The position numbers and the translations under genes are program-made. The notes below the pieces were generated by a model. It ran no database searches. It saw only the letters and a program-made list of their open reading frames with translations, and was not told the DNA's origin. Source: a virus. Taken from it: DNA of 20,466 nucleotides. Numbering within the stretch: the stretch's first letter is position 1; every line of letters begins with the position of its first letter. Below, in pieces: positions 11,961-18,513 of the stretch. The stretch is taken from IMG/VR virus record IMGVR_UViG_3300034107_000171, positions 1 to 20,466 of that record, one strand, 5' to 3'.

Positions 11961-11995
11961 AAAAAAAATGGGAGTGGCTCCGTGATGCCACCCCC
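11961..11995 (-). terminator. Strong intrinsic terminator downstream of RusA
   Basis: On the minus strand GGGGGTGGC-ATCACGGA-GCCACTCCC forms a 9-bp GC-rich stem with one G-U pair and an 8-nt loop, followed by A and eight T. It would stop transcripts from the RusA gene or from any promoter inside the repeat-rich region. Confidence 0.85.
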
Positions 11996-12023
11996 AAACA
12001 CCTTACCGAGGAAAAGTAATACT

Positions 12024-12043
12024 AACTGTACATCTATACAGTA
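12024..12043. promoter_or_regulatory. LexA (SOS) box
   Basis: AACTGTACATCTATACAGTA contains the exact CTGT-N8-ACAG core and matches the E. coli consensus at 17 of 20 positions by my count. Which promoter it controls is unclear: TATAAG at 12052-12057 (plus) or TTGGGA-16-TATAAC (minus, upstream) are possible partners. Confidence 0.65.
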
Positions 12044-12055
12044 TTAATAGTTATA

Positions 12056-12104
12056 AGGGTTTACCCTAGGTTCCCAAACGGAACCTATTAAAGAGTCCTT
12101 TAAT
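12056..12104. repeat. Three palindromes joined end to end
   Basis: AGGGT-TT-ACCCT (12056-12067), TAGGTTCC-CAAAC-GGAACCTA (12067-12087) and ATTAAAG-AGTC-CTTTAAT (12087-12104) are perfect inverted repeats, each sharing one base with the next. They could form three stacked hairpins in single-stranded DNA or RNA, or a row of protein sites. A degraded copy of the third follows at about 12118-12136. Confidence 0.65.
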
Positions 12105-12256
12105 ACCTGAAAGCCTTATTAAAGAATCATTTACTAAACCTTACAAAATGCCCCGTTCGGGAATTTTTGTGTAATATACGCTACTTTTTCTTACATTATT
12201 CCCGATCAGGAAACTTTTTGTTACACAGGTGACCTATTTTAAAAACGCTTGTAAGT

Positions 12257-12316
12257 GCATGAAATTTATATAAAAAGTCATGCAAAAATAGGACATCATG
12301 CCATCATGCCGCATGA
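12257..12316. repeat. Iteron-like cluster of GCATGA/TCATGC
   Basis: The hexamer occurs five times in 60 nt: 12257, 12278 (inverted), 12296 (inverted), 12304 (inverted) and 12311. The third and fourth are in a tandem repeat of CATCATGC. Clustered short sites beside AT-rich DNA are typical of initiator or regulator binding regions. Confidence 0.5.
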
Positions 12317-12331
12317 AAGTGAGGGACGTAC

Positions 12332-12730
12332 CTAATCGGTTAAGTCTTGTATAAGACTGGCCATGCGGTCGGTTAGAGTAGAAACATGCTTACTGTATTC
12401 CTTGATGGTTACATCACAGCCACCGCCTTTAATCTTTTCAGCCCGCTCAACGGTCAGCTTCCAAACTTGTTGGTCGTCATCATAGAGATATCCCTGTAAT
12501 GAATCCAAAATACATTTACAAATGTTATCAATATCCAAGAGTCTTTTGTCTCGTGGATACAACACGATTGATACTTCTACTGGATCACTTCCAAATCCAG
12601 TTATCCCATTACAAGCCTCTGCTGCAGCAGCTTTAAAGGCCATGCCCCGCTTAGAAATATAGCGCCTCTTGCCCGATGTTAGCCAGTAGGAATTAACAGA
12701 ACAAGGATAAGGTAGCTTTAGGGTAATCAC
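12332..12730 (-). CDS. rusA: RusA-like Holliday junction resolvase
   Basis: This 132-residue endonuclease cuts four-way junctions formed during recombination-dependent replication and helps clear branches before packaging. RusA features: the opening LKLPYPCSVNSYWLTSGKRR, and the catalytic acidic segment LLDIDNICKCILDSLQG (Asp72/Asp74 region) followed by YLYDDDQQV. Length is close to the family norm of about 120. The start is GTG at 12730; it fits the family N terminus but has no visible Shine-Dalgarno, so the message may be nearly leaderless. It is transcribed away from the HTH/sigma gene and ends at the terminator near 11995. Confidence 0.9.
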   Translation of the reverse strand: MITLKLPYPCSVNSYWLTSGKRRYISKRGMAFKAAAAEACNGITGFGSDPVEVSIVLYPRDKRLLDIDNICKCILDSLQGYLYDDDQQVWKLTVERAEKIKGGGCDVTIKEYSKHVSTLTDRMASLIQDLTD

Positions 12731-12765
12731 TTATAAATAAATTGCATTAAAGTGGGTACGATGTA

Positions 12766-12794
12766 TTGACTGTATTCATAACTGTGATTATAGT
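12766..12794 (+). promoter_or_regulatory. Near-consensus sigma-70 promoter of the HTH/sigma gene
   Basis: TTGACT (12766-12771), exactly 17 bp, then TATAGT (12789-12794). It lies 23 nt before the ATG at 12817. This is the best full promoter in the window and probably opens the whole rightward unit early in infection. Confidence 0.85.
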
Positions 12795-12816
12795 CTTAAA
12801 AAAAGAGGAGAAGTAT

Positions 12817-13416
12817 ATGAAAGAATATCGAGTAAAAGTAACGGTTAGGAATAACTTGTTACTGTCAGCGATTGAGGATGCTGGCTACAAATCTCAAGCA
12901 GAGTTTGCTAGATCTGCTGGTCTAACGGACACACAAGTTACAGCACTAGTTGGGCTGCGGGCCTGTCCAATAAACAACGATGGAGAATTTTCAAAGTTGG
13001 CACAAGCGGTTATGGAGGCCCTGGGCGCCTGCCCAACCGATCTGTGGACAAACGAACAATTAACTATGCGTTTAAAAGTCAGTAGCGCAGAAGCTAAAAT
13101 TGATCAATACCAGTTACATGCAGTACTTGGAAAGAACGCATCTGATTTAATTGGATTTGAGGTTAAACAAAACAATGAAGATCATTTACATGACTTAAAA
13201 AAATTAGTTGCAGAAAAGTTAGATACCCTTACTCCAAGGGAAAGAAAAGTATTGCAATTGCGCTTTGGAATCGACGCAGAGAACCATACATTATCTGAAG
13301 TTGGCAATATGATGGATATGACTAGTCAAGGTATACGTCAAATAGAAGCAAAAGCATTGCATAAACTGAGACACCCATCACGTTCCAGTGATCTCAAACA
13401 ATTTATAGAGGAATAA
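12817..13416 (+). CDS. HTH domain fused to sigma-70 region 4
   Basis: This 199-residue predicted regulator has an N-terminal Cro/C1-like HTH (about 12-75: SAIEDAGYKSQAEFARSAGL, TDTQVTALVGLR) that continues ACPTDLWT, as in XRE-type proteins. The C-terminal part (about 130-199) is sigma region 4: LTPRERKVLQLRFGI, then LSEVGNMMDMTSQGIRQIEA and KALHKLRHPSR. Regions 2 and 3, needed to open the -10, are missing. It may therefore redirect host RNA polymerase or act as a DNA-binding switch. AAGAGGAGAAG precedes the ATG at 12817; an upstream in-frame ATG lies within the promoter. It is the first gene of the plus-strand block. Confidence 0.82.
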   Translation: MKEYRVKVTVRNNLLLSAIEDAGYKSQAEFARSAGLTDTQVTALVGLRACPINNDGEFSKLAQAVMEALGACPTDLWTNEQLTMRLKVSSAEAKIDQYQLHAVLGKNASDLIGFEVKQNNEDHLHDLKKLVAEKLDTLTPRERKVLQLRFGIDAENHTLSEVGNMMDMTSQGIRQIEAKALHKLRHPSRSSDLKQFIEE

Positions 13417-13419
13417 GAA

Positions 13420-13611
13420 ATGACAGATAGACAGCGCAGACTGCGTGATTATTTCGCAGCTAAAGTAATGAGTGGCATGTGTTCCGGTGATTGGAAGTTT
13501 GATCTATTTAGCGGTAAGACCTGGGATGAGATAGCTGCCAAGAGGGCTTATGAGCTGGCTGATGCCATGCTTGCAGAGCGTGAGATTGAAAACATTCCGA
13601 CATCCCATTGA
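13420..13611 (+). CDS. Small phage protein of the LRDxxAxK / ADAML type, copy 2
   Basis: This 63-residue protein (RRLRDYFAAKVMSGMCSG, then RAYELADAMLAER) is a paralogue of the 5261-5479 product, sharing LRD, A-K-V, a central Trp and AY...ADAML in order. Function is unknown. GAGGAATAAGAA precedes the ATG, 3 nt after the HTH/sigma gene. Confidence 0.75.
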   Translation: MTDRQRRLRDYFAAKVMSGMCSGDWKFDLFSGKTWDEIAAKRAYELADAMLAEREIENIPTSH

Positions 13612-13612
13612 T

Positions 13613-13687
13613 ATGACTGAATTAATTATTGCTGCGGTCGTATTCATGGTTTGCTATGCAGTCTTTCTGTTTATGAAAGGCAGATGA
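13613..13687 (+). CDS. 24-residue single-span membrane micro-protein
   Basis: MTELIIAAVVFMVCYAVFLF followed by MKGR is a short hydrophobic segment with a positive C-terminal end, suggesting the C terminus faces the cytoplasm. It starts 1 nt after the previous stop and its own stop overlaps the next start. No strong ribosome-binding site is visible, so translation would depend on coupling. Confidence 0.45.
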   Translation: MTELIIAAVVFMVCYAVFLFMKGR

Positions 13688-13866
13688 TGGCTGGCAAGAA
13701 ACGAGAAGAGTTTTTTAAACTTGATAACAGTATTACTTACTACCTAAAAGACTATGTGGACGACAAAGATAAGCAACGAAAAATTATCCAAAGGAACAAT
13801 GGCGATTTGTTCTACATTTTTAAACCAAGAGGAGAAACAAATGAATGCAATATGGGAGAGAGCTAA
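13684..13866 (+). CDS. Small hypothetical protein
   Basis: This 60-residue charged protein (MMAGKKREEFFKLDNSITYY first, LFYIFKPRGETNE later) is unrecognised. The start at 13684 (or 13687) overlaps the stop of the micro-protein in ATGATG. Its 3' end overlaps the next gene by 26 nt. Confidence 0.55.
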   Translation: MMAGKKREEFFKLDNSITYYLKDYVDDKDKQRKIIQRNNGDLFYIFKPRGETNECNMGES

Positions 13867-14116
13867 CAAGATTAGCGAACTAGGTTACAAGGTGCATAGC
13901 GCCGCAATGGTAATTGAATTAGTAGCTACTAGCATTACAGATAACGCAGAAAGCGGTGCCTGCTGGTGCGCAGTAGATACTCTTACAAGAGTAAGTGATG
14001 AAATAGAGTCAGAAGTATCACACCTGATGAGCGAGAACCGTGCGCAAGAAGAATGCATTCGTAAGTTAGAGGCAGTTATAGCTAAGCATAAGCTAACCAA
14101 GGATGCGAAGAAATGA
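13841..14116 (+). CDS. Small helical hypothetical protein
   Basis: This 91-residue protein has a central helix with AAMVIELVATSITDNAESGA and a C-terminal coiled-coil-like stretch (SHLMSENRAQEECIRKLEAV). It is unrecognised. The start at 13841 is chosen for AAGAGGAGAAACAA directly upstream; an in-frame ATG at 13754 lies within the previous gene. The stop overlaps the glycosyltransferase ATG. Confidence 0.65.
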   Translation: MNAIWERANKISELGYKVHSAAMVIELVATSITDNAESGACWCAVDTLTRVSDEIESEVSHLMSENRAQEECIRKLEAVIAKHKLTKDAKK

Positions 14117-14970
14117 AAAAGTTATGCGTCATTAACTTTTGGGAGGGCGGATTTGATGGAGACTTCTTTGAATACTTTTTTCAACGGGCATTAGGTGGTT
14201 TTCAATACACAGATAACCCATATGATGCAGACCTTATCGTAACTTCTGTCTTTGGAAATGCTCACTATGATCAGCGAAAAACTATTGCATACATTGGAGA
14301 GAATATTCGACCTAGCTACATGGGCTACGATCATTCTCTTTCTTTTGACTATGACAGTTACGGTGGACGTAATTTTCGATTACCTTTATGGTACTCACGG
14401 TTAGCATGGCCCGGCTTTGAACAAAAGCCACGCAGACCAAACGCCCATAACCATGGGTACGAACCATTGATTGAGATTGCTCCGCTTGTTCAGCCACGCA
14501 TACTTGATGCTAGTAAGAAAGATAAGTTCTGCGCAATGATTGCTGGCAATCCTGAAGGGTTACGCATTAACTTGTACAACTCTATATCTAGGTATAAACC
14601 CGTACATGGATTTGGAAATATGTTTAACAACTCTTTGCGTCAATCTAAGTTCTCTGTTCTGCCTGAGTATAAGTTTTGCCTATGCCCTGAGAACTCTATC
14701 TACGATGGCTATGTAACGGAGAAGTTATTAGACGCCTATGCGGGCGGTACTATACCTATCTATAGCGGAACAATGTCGGCTGACTGCGATTTTCATGAAG
14801 GTGCTTATCTGAACTATATGAACACTAAAGATATGAACTGGTTTATTACAACCATTCAAGCTATTGATGAAAGCAAGGAACTTTACGAGGCTATGTATAC
14901 TAAACCGCTTCTGTGGGAAGAACCCAGCCTTGATAACGCATTAGATTTTGTAAGGAACATAGTCCAATGA
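14113..14970 (+). CDS. GT10 family glycosyltransferase (alpha-1,3-fucosyltransferase-like)
   Basis: This 285-residue enzyme is predicted to transfer fucose or a related sugar from a GDP-sugar to an acceptor glycan. The C-terminal donor-binding signature is clear: KFCLCPENSIYDGYVTEKLL near 195-214, then DAYAGGTIPIYSG, as in GT10 enzymes. The N-terminal half has the acceptor-domain start (VINFWEGGF) and IAYIGENIRPSY. Length suits a minimal soluble GT10. It is the first gene of the sugar-modification group and is ATGA-coupled upstream and downstream. The target could be host lipopolysaccharide or a virion glycan; this is not determined. Confidence 0.85.
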   Translation: MKKLCVINFWEGGFDGDFFEYFFQRALGGFQYTDNPYDADLIVTSVFGNAHYDQRKTIAYIGENIRPSYMGYDHSLSFDYDSYGGRNFRLPLWYSRLAWPGFEQKPRRPNAHNHGYEPLIEIAPLVQPRILDASKKDKFCAMIAGNPEGLRINLYNSISRYKPVHGFGNMFNNSLRQSKFSVLPEYKFCLCPENSIYDGYVTEKLLDAYAGGTIPIYSGTMSADCDFHEGAYLNYMNTKDMNWFITTIQAIDESKELYEAMYTKPLLWEEPSLDNALDFVRNIVQ

Positions 14971-15044
14971 CACAGTTTGAAGAGGAAGTTCTTAAGCTAC
15001 TAAAGCAAATCTTATTGGCCTTAAGGAAAAACCAAGACAAATGA
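14967..15044 (+). CDS. 25-residue helical micro-ORF
   Basis: MTQFEEEVLKLLKQILLALR followed by KNQDK is one amphipathic helix. The ATG overlaps the GT10 stop and its TGA overlaps the FkbM gene start, so it bridges two coupled genes. It contains GAGGAAG but has no clear ribosome-binding site of its own; it may be translated by coupling. Confidence 0.45.
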   Translation: MTQFEEEVLKLLKQILLALRKNQDK

Positions 15045-15763
15045 ACCAATTAAACGATCTATTGGCGTCCTTGTATCCAGTTAAAACAAACTTTGAGCTG
15101 GTACGTATTGGCGGAAATAACGATGGCGGATATCTGCTTTCAAACGATTTAGAAGACATTACAGCCTGTTTCTCGCCTGGCGTGGATGTGACTGCCAGCT
15201 TTGAGAAAGATCTTCTTGATCGTGGCATTAAGTCTCATCTTGCAGATGCATCAGTAGATGGGCCGCCAGACGGATTAGAGGTAGCATCATTTACTAAAAA
15301 GTATTTAGACGGAGTAAATACTGAAGGCTATATGACCCTATCGGATTGGGTATTGAGTAATGCCTATTTTGGTGATGACTTGATTCTTCAGATGGATATT
15401 GAGGGCGCAGAATACGTAACGATACTAAGTACACCGTCCGAGGTATTGCGTAATTTTAGAATGATGGCTATTGAAATACACGATGTACAACAGTGGTTTA
15501 ACAACCCTCTTGCTTGGGGTGTAGTCCAAACTTTCTTTGAAAAACTATTGCAAGATTTTCATGTAGTTCATAACCATCCAAACAATAACTGTCAATTCAT
15601 TGATGTTAATGGATTGCTAATGCCTACGGTATTTGAGCTAACCTTCTTACGCAAAGATCGCTCGCCAGCCACAGGATTTTGCACAGAGTTTCCGCATCCA
15701 TTAGATATGCCAAATGTCTTGGATAAACCAGACCGCCCTTTACCAAAGGATATGTACAAATGA
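15041..15763 (+). CDS. FkbM family methyltransferase-like protein
   Basis: This 240-residue predicted S-adenosylmethionine-dependent methyltransferase often found in sugar-biosynthesis clusters has LVRIGGNNDGGYLLSNDLED (about 21-40), ACFSPGVDVTASFEKDLLDR near 45-64 (binding-loop region), and the family hallmark LILQMDIEGAEYVTI near 124-138. The C-terminal part is beta-rich and ends FELTFLRKD before a tail. It is flanked by GT10 and radical SAM genes, so it probably methylates a sugar hydroxyl. It overlaps the next ATG by 4 nt. Confidence 0.83.
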   Translation: MNQLNDLLASLYPVKTNFELVRIGGNNDGGYLLSNDLEDITACFSPGVDVTASFEKDLLDRGIKSHLADASVDGPPDGLEVASFTKKYLDGVNTEGYMTLSDWVLSNAYFGDDLILQMDIEGAEYVTILSTPSEVLRNFRMMAIEIHDVQQWFNNPLAWGVVQTFFEKLLQDFHVVHNHPNNNCQFIDVNGLLMPTVFELTFLRKDRSPATGFCTEFPHPLDMPNVLDKPDRPLPKDMYK

Positions 15764-16632
15764 AAGAGAAGTACGGCATTAAACACTTTGAAGGCCCAGT
15801 AATGGAGCTGACGACAATGATCGGCTGTCCATTGATGTGTACCTTTTGCCCGCAAGAGAATCTTCGGGATAGCTACGGGGATAGCGAGAAGTATATGCAA
15901 CCTAGAGACCTAGTTGCAGTCCTCTCAAAGCTTCCAAAAGACACTAGGATTGATTTTTCAGGGATGTCTGAGCCTTGGGCTAACCCTCATTGTACGGAGA
16001 TGCTAGAGACCGTTCTATTCATGGGATTTAACATTGCCATATACAGCACTCTTTATGGAATGACGGATCCTGAGCGAGTCTGTAAGGTCTTAGAAGACCA
16101 TCCCAACCAAGTAGATGTCATTATGCTTCACCTTCCAGACGCCAATGGCAATATGAAGGGCTGGAAGAATAGCGAGGAATGGCAACACGCTGCTGCGGTA
16201 ATGTCCCATACCAATGTTCCATGCGGCGTTGGCGCTATGACAATGGATAGTTCAGGTTTAGTACATCCAGAGCTTCAGTCGATGATTGGTCGTCTTCCAG
16301 GTTGGAAAGGACATACACGGGCGGATAGTTTAAATACTGAGCAAGTGGCTGGTCAAGCCATCAGCATTACCCCAATGAATACTTTTTCATTAACTTGTAG
16401 ATCTACGCCGTTTTATGATCGGAATGTTTTACTTCCAAATGGAGATGTTGTTCTGTGCTGTATGGACTACAACCTTAAGCATATTATTGGCAATCTATTA
16501 ACGCAAACCTATGAAGAAATATTTAAGGGTAAACCCTTATTAGATCTTATTAAGATTAACGAGGAACCTAAATTTTCCAAGTGCAGTATCTGCAAGGCTT
16601 GTGAGAACGTGAGAGAGGTTAGTAATGTTTAA
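15760..16632 (+). CDS. Radical SAM protein with SPASM-like C terminus
   Basis: This 290-residue enzyme uses S-adenosylmethionine and a 4Fe-4S cluster to make radicals. The cluster motif CPLMCTFC (Cys23, Cys27, Cys30) sits after the first strand, followed by a Ser-Gly-rich FSGMSEPWANPH segment (SAM-binding GxxEP-type). The C-terminal region has spaced cysteines (LTCRS, VVLCCMDY, CSICKAC), as in SPASM domains that hold extra clusters, and the typical phrase LPNGDVVLCC. Members near glycosyltransferases often modify sugars or peptides. The substrate is unknown. It is ATGA-coupled to the FkbM gene. Confidence 0.85.
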   Translation: MKEKYGIKHFEGPVMELTTMIGCPLMCTFCPQENLRDSYGDSEKYMQPRDLVAVLSKLPKDTRIDFSGMSEPWANPHCTEMLETVLFMGFNIAIYSTLYGMTDPERVCKVLEDHPNQVDVIMLHLPDANGNMKGWKNSEEWQHAAAVMSHTNVPCGVGAMTMDSSGLVHPELQSMIGRLPGWKGHTRADSLNTEQVAGQAISITPMNTFSLTCRSTPFYDRNVLLPNGDVVLCCMDYNLKHIIGNLLTQTYEEIFKGKPLLDLIKINEEPKFSKCSICKACENVREVSNV

Positions 16633-16789
16633 GAACATTGTAATAGCAGTATTTCTTATTATTATAGGTATCTATTTTTGGGGTGATAGCCCCGCCCAAG
16701 ACTGTCCTGTGGAAAAGAAAACCCCACGCTGGGAAGACAATTGCATCATTCAAAAGAGTGGCGATAGGGAGATAAAGACATGCGGGTAA
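16625..16789 (+). CDS. 54-residue membrane-anchored hypothetical protein
   Basis: The protein starts MFKNIVIAVFLIIIGIYFWG, a single N-terminal hydrophobic segment, then a hydrophilic part with three cysteines (QDCPVE, EDNCII, KTCG), suggesting an exported, anchored small protein. It is unrecognised. It overlaps the radical SAM gene by 8 nt and the glycosyltransferase start by 10 nt. AGAGAGG lies a few nt before the ATG. Confidence 0.55.
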   Translation: MFKNIVIAVFLIIIGIYFWGDSPAQDCPVEKKTPRWEDNCIIQKSGDREIKTCG

Positions 16790-17451
16790 TGGTCATCACC
16801 CCTACTACTGGCAAAGATACGCTAATGAAAGCTATTGAAAGCGTGTTAAACCAAACAGTAAAGACTGAGCATTTGATTGTTGGTGACGGGGTGGACTTAT
16901 GTCTTCCTGACAAATCTCACTATATCCATCTTCCCGAAAACGTAGGCGGTAACGGATGGTATGGGCATAGGGTATATGCGGCTATGCCGTTAATGGTAAA
17001 CGCTGATTACATCTTATTTTTGGATGAGGATAATTGGTTCGAACCAAATCATGTAGAAACCATGATTAATAAGATTAAATCTAAAGACCTAATGTGGGCC
17101 TATAGCTTAAGGAGAATATGTGATGAACGAGGACAATATGTTCTTGATGATGATTGCGAATCACTCGGTAGATACCCGACGTTTTACGATCATTTACTCA
17201 ACTTTGTTGATACTAATTGCTATTGCTTTAGGCGTGATTATTTGGTTAACGTGGCACATCATTTCTACGGTCAATGGGGCGCAGACCGACCATTCTATAA
17301 AGCTTCCGCATCAGCTCTGCCTGCCTTCGGATGCACAGGCGAGGCTACGGTTAATTACAGAGCGCCCAAAAGATTACTTAGCATGTTTAGAGAGGGCAAC
17401 GAAGCTATGAAAAAAGCTTATGGTGAAGAACTCCCGTGGAGAAAGAAGTGA
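16780..17451 (+). CDS. GT2-type (GT-A fold) glycosyltransferase
   Basis: This 223-residue predicted sugar transferase opens MRVMVITPTTGKDTLMKAIE, SVLNQTV and HLIVGDGVD as in GT2 enzymes. The metal-binding acidic motif is LDEDNWFEP (81-89). Later NCYCFRRDYLVNVAHHFYGQ and CTGEATVNYR resemble small phage and bacterial GT2 proteins. The catalytic base region is short, so it may be a single-domain transferase. It is part of the sugar-modification group. Another frame inside it (17123-17410) may encode a membrane protein. GATAGGGAGATAAAGAC precedes the ATG. Confidence 0.82.
   Translation: MRVMVITPTTGKDTLMKAIESVLNQTVKTEHLIVGDGVDLCLPDKSHYIHLPENVGGNGWYGHRVYAAMPLMVNADYILFLDEDNWFEPNHVETMINKIKSKDLMWAYSLRRICDERGQYVLDDDCESLGRYPTFYDHLLNFVDTNCYCFRRDYLVNVAHHFYGQWGADRPFYKASASALPAFGCTGEATVNYRAPKRLLSMFREGNEAMKKAYGEELPWRKK
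17123..17410 (+). CDS. Possible overprinted membrane protein inside the GT2 gene
   Basis: A 95-codon frame in the +1 frame of the glycosyltransferase starts ATG at 17123 with AAGGAG 8 nt upstream (GTG at 17120 is also in frame). The product begins MNEDNMFLMMIANHSVDTRR, has one membrane span FTIIYSTLLILIAIALGVII and a basic, Leu-rich tail. The ribosome-binding site and span make it more than a random open frame, but the +1 frame of a gene often looks hydrophobic. The host frame is the conserved one. Confidence 0.35.
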   Translation: MNEDNMFLMMIANHSVDTRRFTIIYSTLLILIAIALGVIIWLTWHIISTVNGAQTDHSIKLPHQLCLPSDAQARLRLITERPKDYLACLERATKL

Positions 17452-17564
17452 GCTTTAAGGTCTACACGGAAGATGGTTGGCATATAGCCTGGTTTCATAC
17501 AGTAGATCAAGCCATTCAATCAATGTTAAATAACCCAACACATTATTATCATAGGGAGCATTAA
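17448..17564 (+). CDS. 38-residue hypothetical protein, GTG start
   Basis: The product starts (M)SFKVYTEDGWHIAWFHTVDQ and ends YYHREH. GTG at 17448 overlaps the glycosyltransferase stop and has GGAG 6 nt upstream. It is unrecognised, with a strand-strand-helix layout. The stop TAA shares its last base with the next ATG. Confidence 0.5.
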   Translation: MSFKVYTEDGWHIAWFHTVDQAIQSMLNNPTHYYHREH

Positions 17565-17716
17565 TGGAAATCCAATTAGAAGTTACTAAAGAATATGAGG
17601 ATGGATCTGCTGATGCAGTAGTTCATTTTGATAAAGAAGGACTAGCCGTACTGGTTGAGGCTGGCATATTAAGTATACTTAAACAATATATTGACCAAAA
17701 GAAGGAATCAAAATGA
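17564..17716 (+). CDS. 50-residue hypothetical phage protein
   Basis: This protein reads strand (MEIQLEVTKEYEDG), strand (SADAVVHFDKEG), helix (LAVLVEAGILSILKQYI). The D-G-S-A-x-x-x-x-x-D-K-E-G pattern recalls small hypothetical proteins in aquatic phages, from memory. The ATG follows GGGAGCATTA and the stop overlaps the next ATG (ATGA). Confidence 0.6.
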   Translation: MEIQLEVTKEYEDGSADAVVHFDKEGLAVLVEAGILSILKQYIDQKKESK

Positions 17717-18513
17717 GCTTTAAAAATGATAAGAAAATTGCACCGTTTGTGCAACAACAGCAACCGCAGATGCTGGCTAAGTTATTTGTAGCTACGCCTA
17801 TGTACGGAGGCATGTGTACTGGCCTATATGCTTCAGCAGTTATGCAATCAGTAGGTGTTATGGGCGCCAACCGCATTCAGATGTACTACTCATTTATGAT
17901 GAACGAGTCACTGATTACTCGTGCAAGAAACAGCATGGCATATGATTTTATAAAGTCTGATGCTACTCATTTAATGTTTATTGATGCTGACATTGGATTT
18001 AATCCACAAGACATCCCCCGCATGATACAAGCAGATAAAGACATCATCTGTGGAATCTATCCAAAAAAAGAGATCAACTGGGTACAAGTAACTGAGGCCG
18101 TAAAAGCTGGAGTTCCACCAGACCAACTCAGCCAACACACCGGCGCATTTGTTCTTAATCTTCCATCAGGTATATCCAGCACAACAGGAAACATCAACGA
18201 ACCTATTGAGATTGCTAATGGCGGAACAGGATTTATGCTGATTAAACGAGAAGTGTTTGATAGATTAAATGATAGGGTTCCTAGCTACACTAACGATATG
18301 TACCATGCCGTAGATACTGTTCGTGAAGTTAAGGTCATTAAAGAGTTCTTTGCAACCAGTATTGATGAAGAGTCTAACCGTTTGCTTTCAGAGGACTATC
18401 ATTTTTGTAAGATAGCCCGTGAAGCTGGATTTAAAGTATGGTGCGCTCCTTGGGCAAGCTTTAGTCATACCGGTTCATATAACTTCTCTGGAACATTACC
18501 AAGAAGTGCATAA
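17713..18513 (+). CDS. GT-A fold glycosyltransferase-like protein
   Basis: This 266-residue protein has KLFVATPMYGGMCTGLYASA near 23-42, LITRARNSMAYDFIKSDATH (67-86), the metal-binding motif MFIDADIGFNP (88-98) and DKDIICGIYPKK. An NGGTGFMLIKREVFD region and LLSEDYHFCKIAREAGFKVW follow. This is the layout of phage glycosyltransferase-like proteins whose donor and acceptor are unknown. It is the last transferase of the group. AAGGAATCAAA precedes the ATG. Confidence 0.8.
   Translation: MSFKNDKKIAPFVQQQQPQMLAKLFVATPMYGGMCTGLYASAVMQSVGVMGANRIQMYYSFMMNESLITRARNSMAYDFIKSDATHLMFIDADIGFNPQDIPRMIQADKDIICGIYPKKEINWVQVTEAVKAGVPPDQLSQHTGAFVLNLPSGISSTTGNINEPIEIANGGTGFMLIKREVFDRLNDRVPSYTNDMYHAVDTVREVKVIKEFFATSIDEESNRLLSEDYHFCKIAREAGFKVWCAPWASFSHTGSYNFSGTLPRSA

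Larger units (their letters stand above)
11996..12331. other. Repeat-rich non-coding region, candidate replication origin or control region
   Basis: No gene is seen on either strand. The region holds a LexA-type box (12024-12043), three palindromes lying end to end (12056-12104), a CCCGTTCGGG dyad (12152-12161), direct repeats ACTTTTT(C/G)TTACA (12183-12195 and 12213-12225) and five copies of GCATGA/TCATGC (12257-12316). It is AT-rich and sits between RusA and the rest of the replication genes. Iteron-like repeats beside AT-rich DNA fit a replication origin, but transcription control is equally possible. Confidence 0.45.

Noticed and set aside
12766-12793. Repeated ACTGT half-sites in the HTH/sigma promoter
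   Set aside because: They are direct, not inverted, and lack the CAG half of a LexA box.
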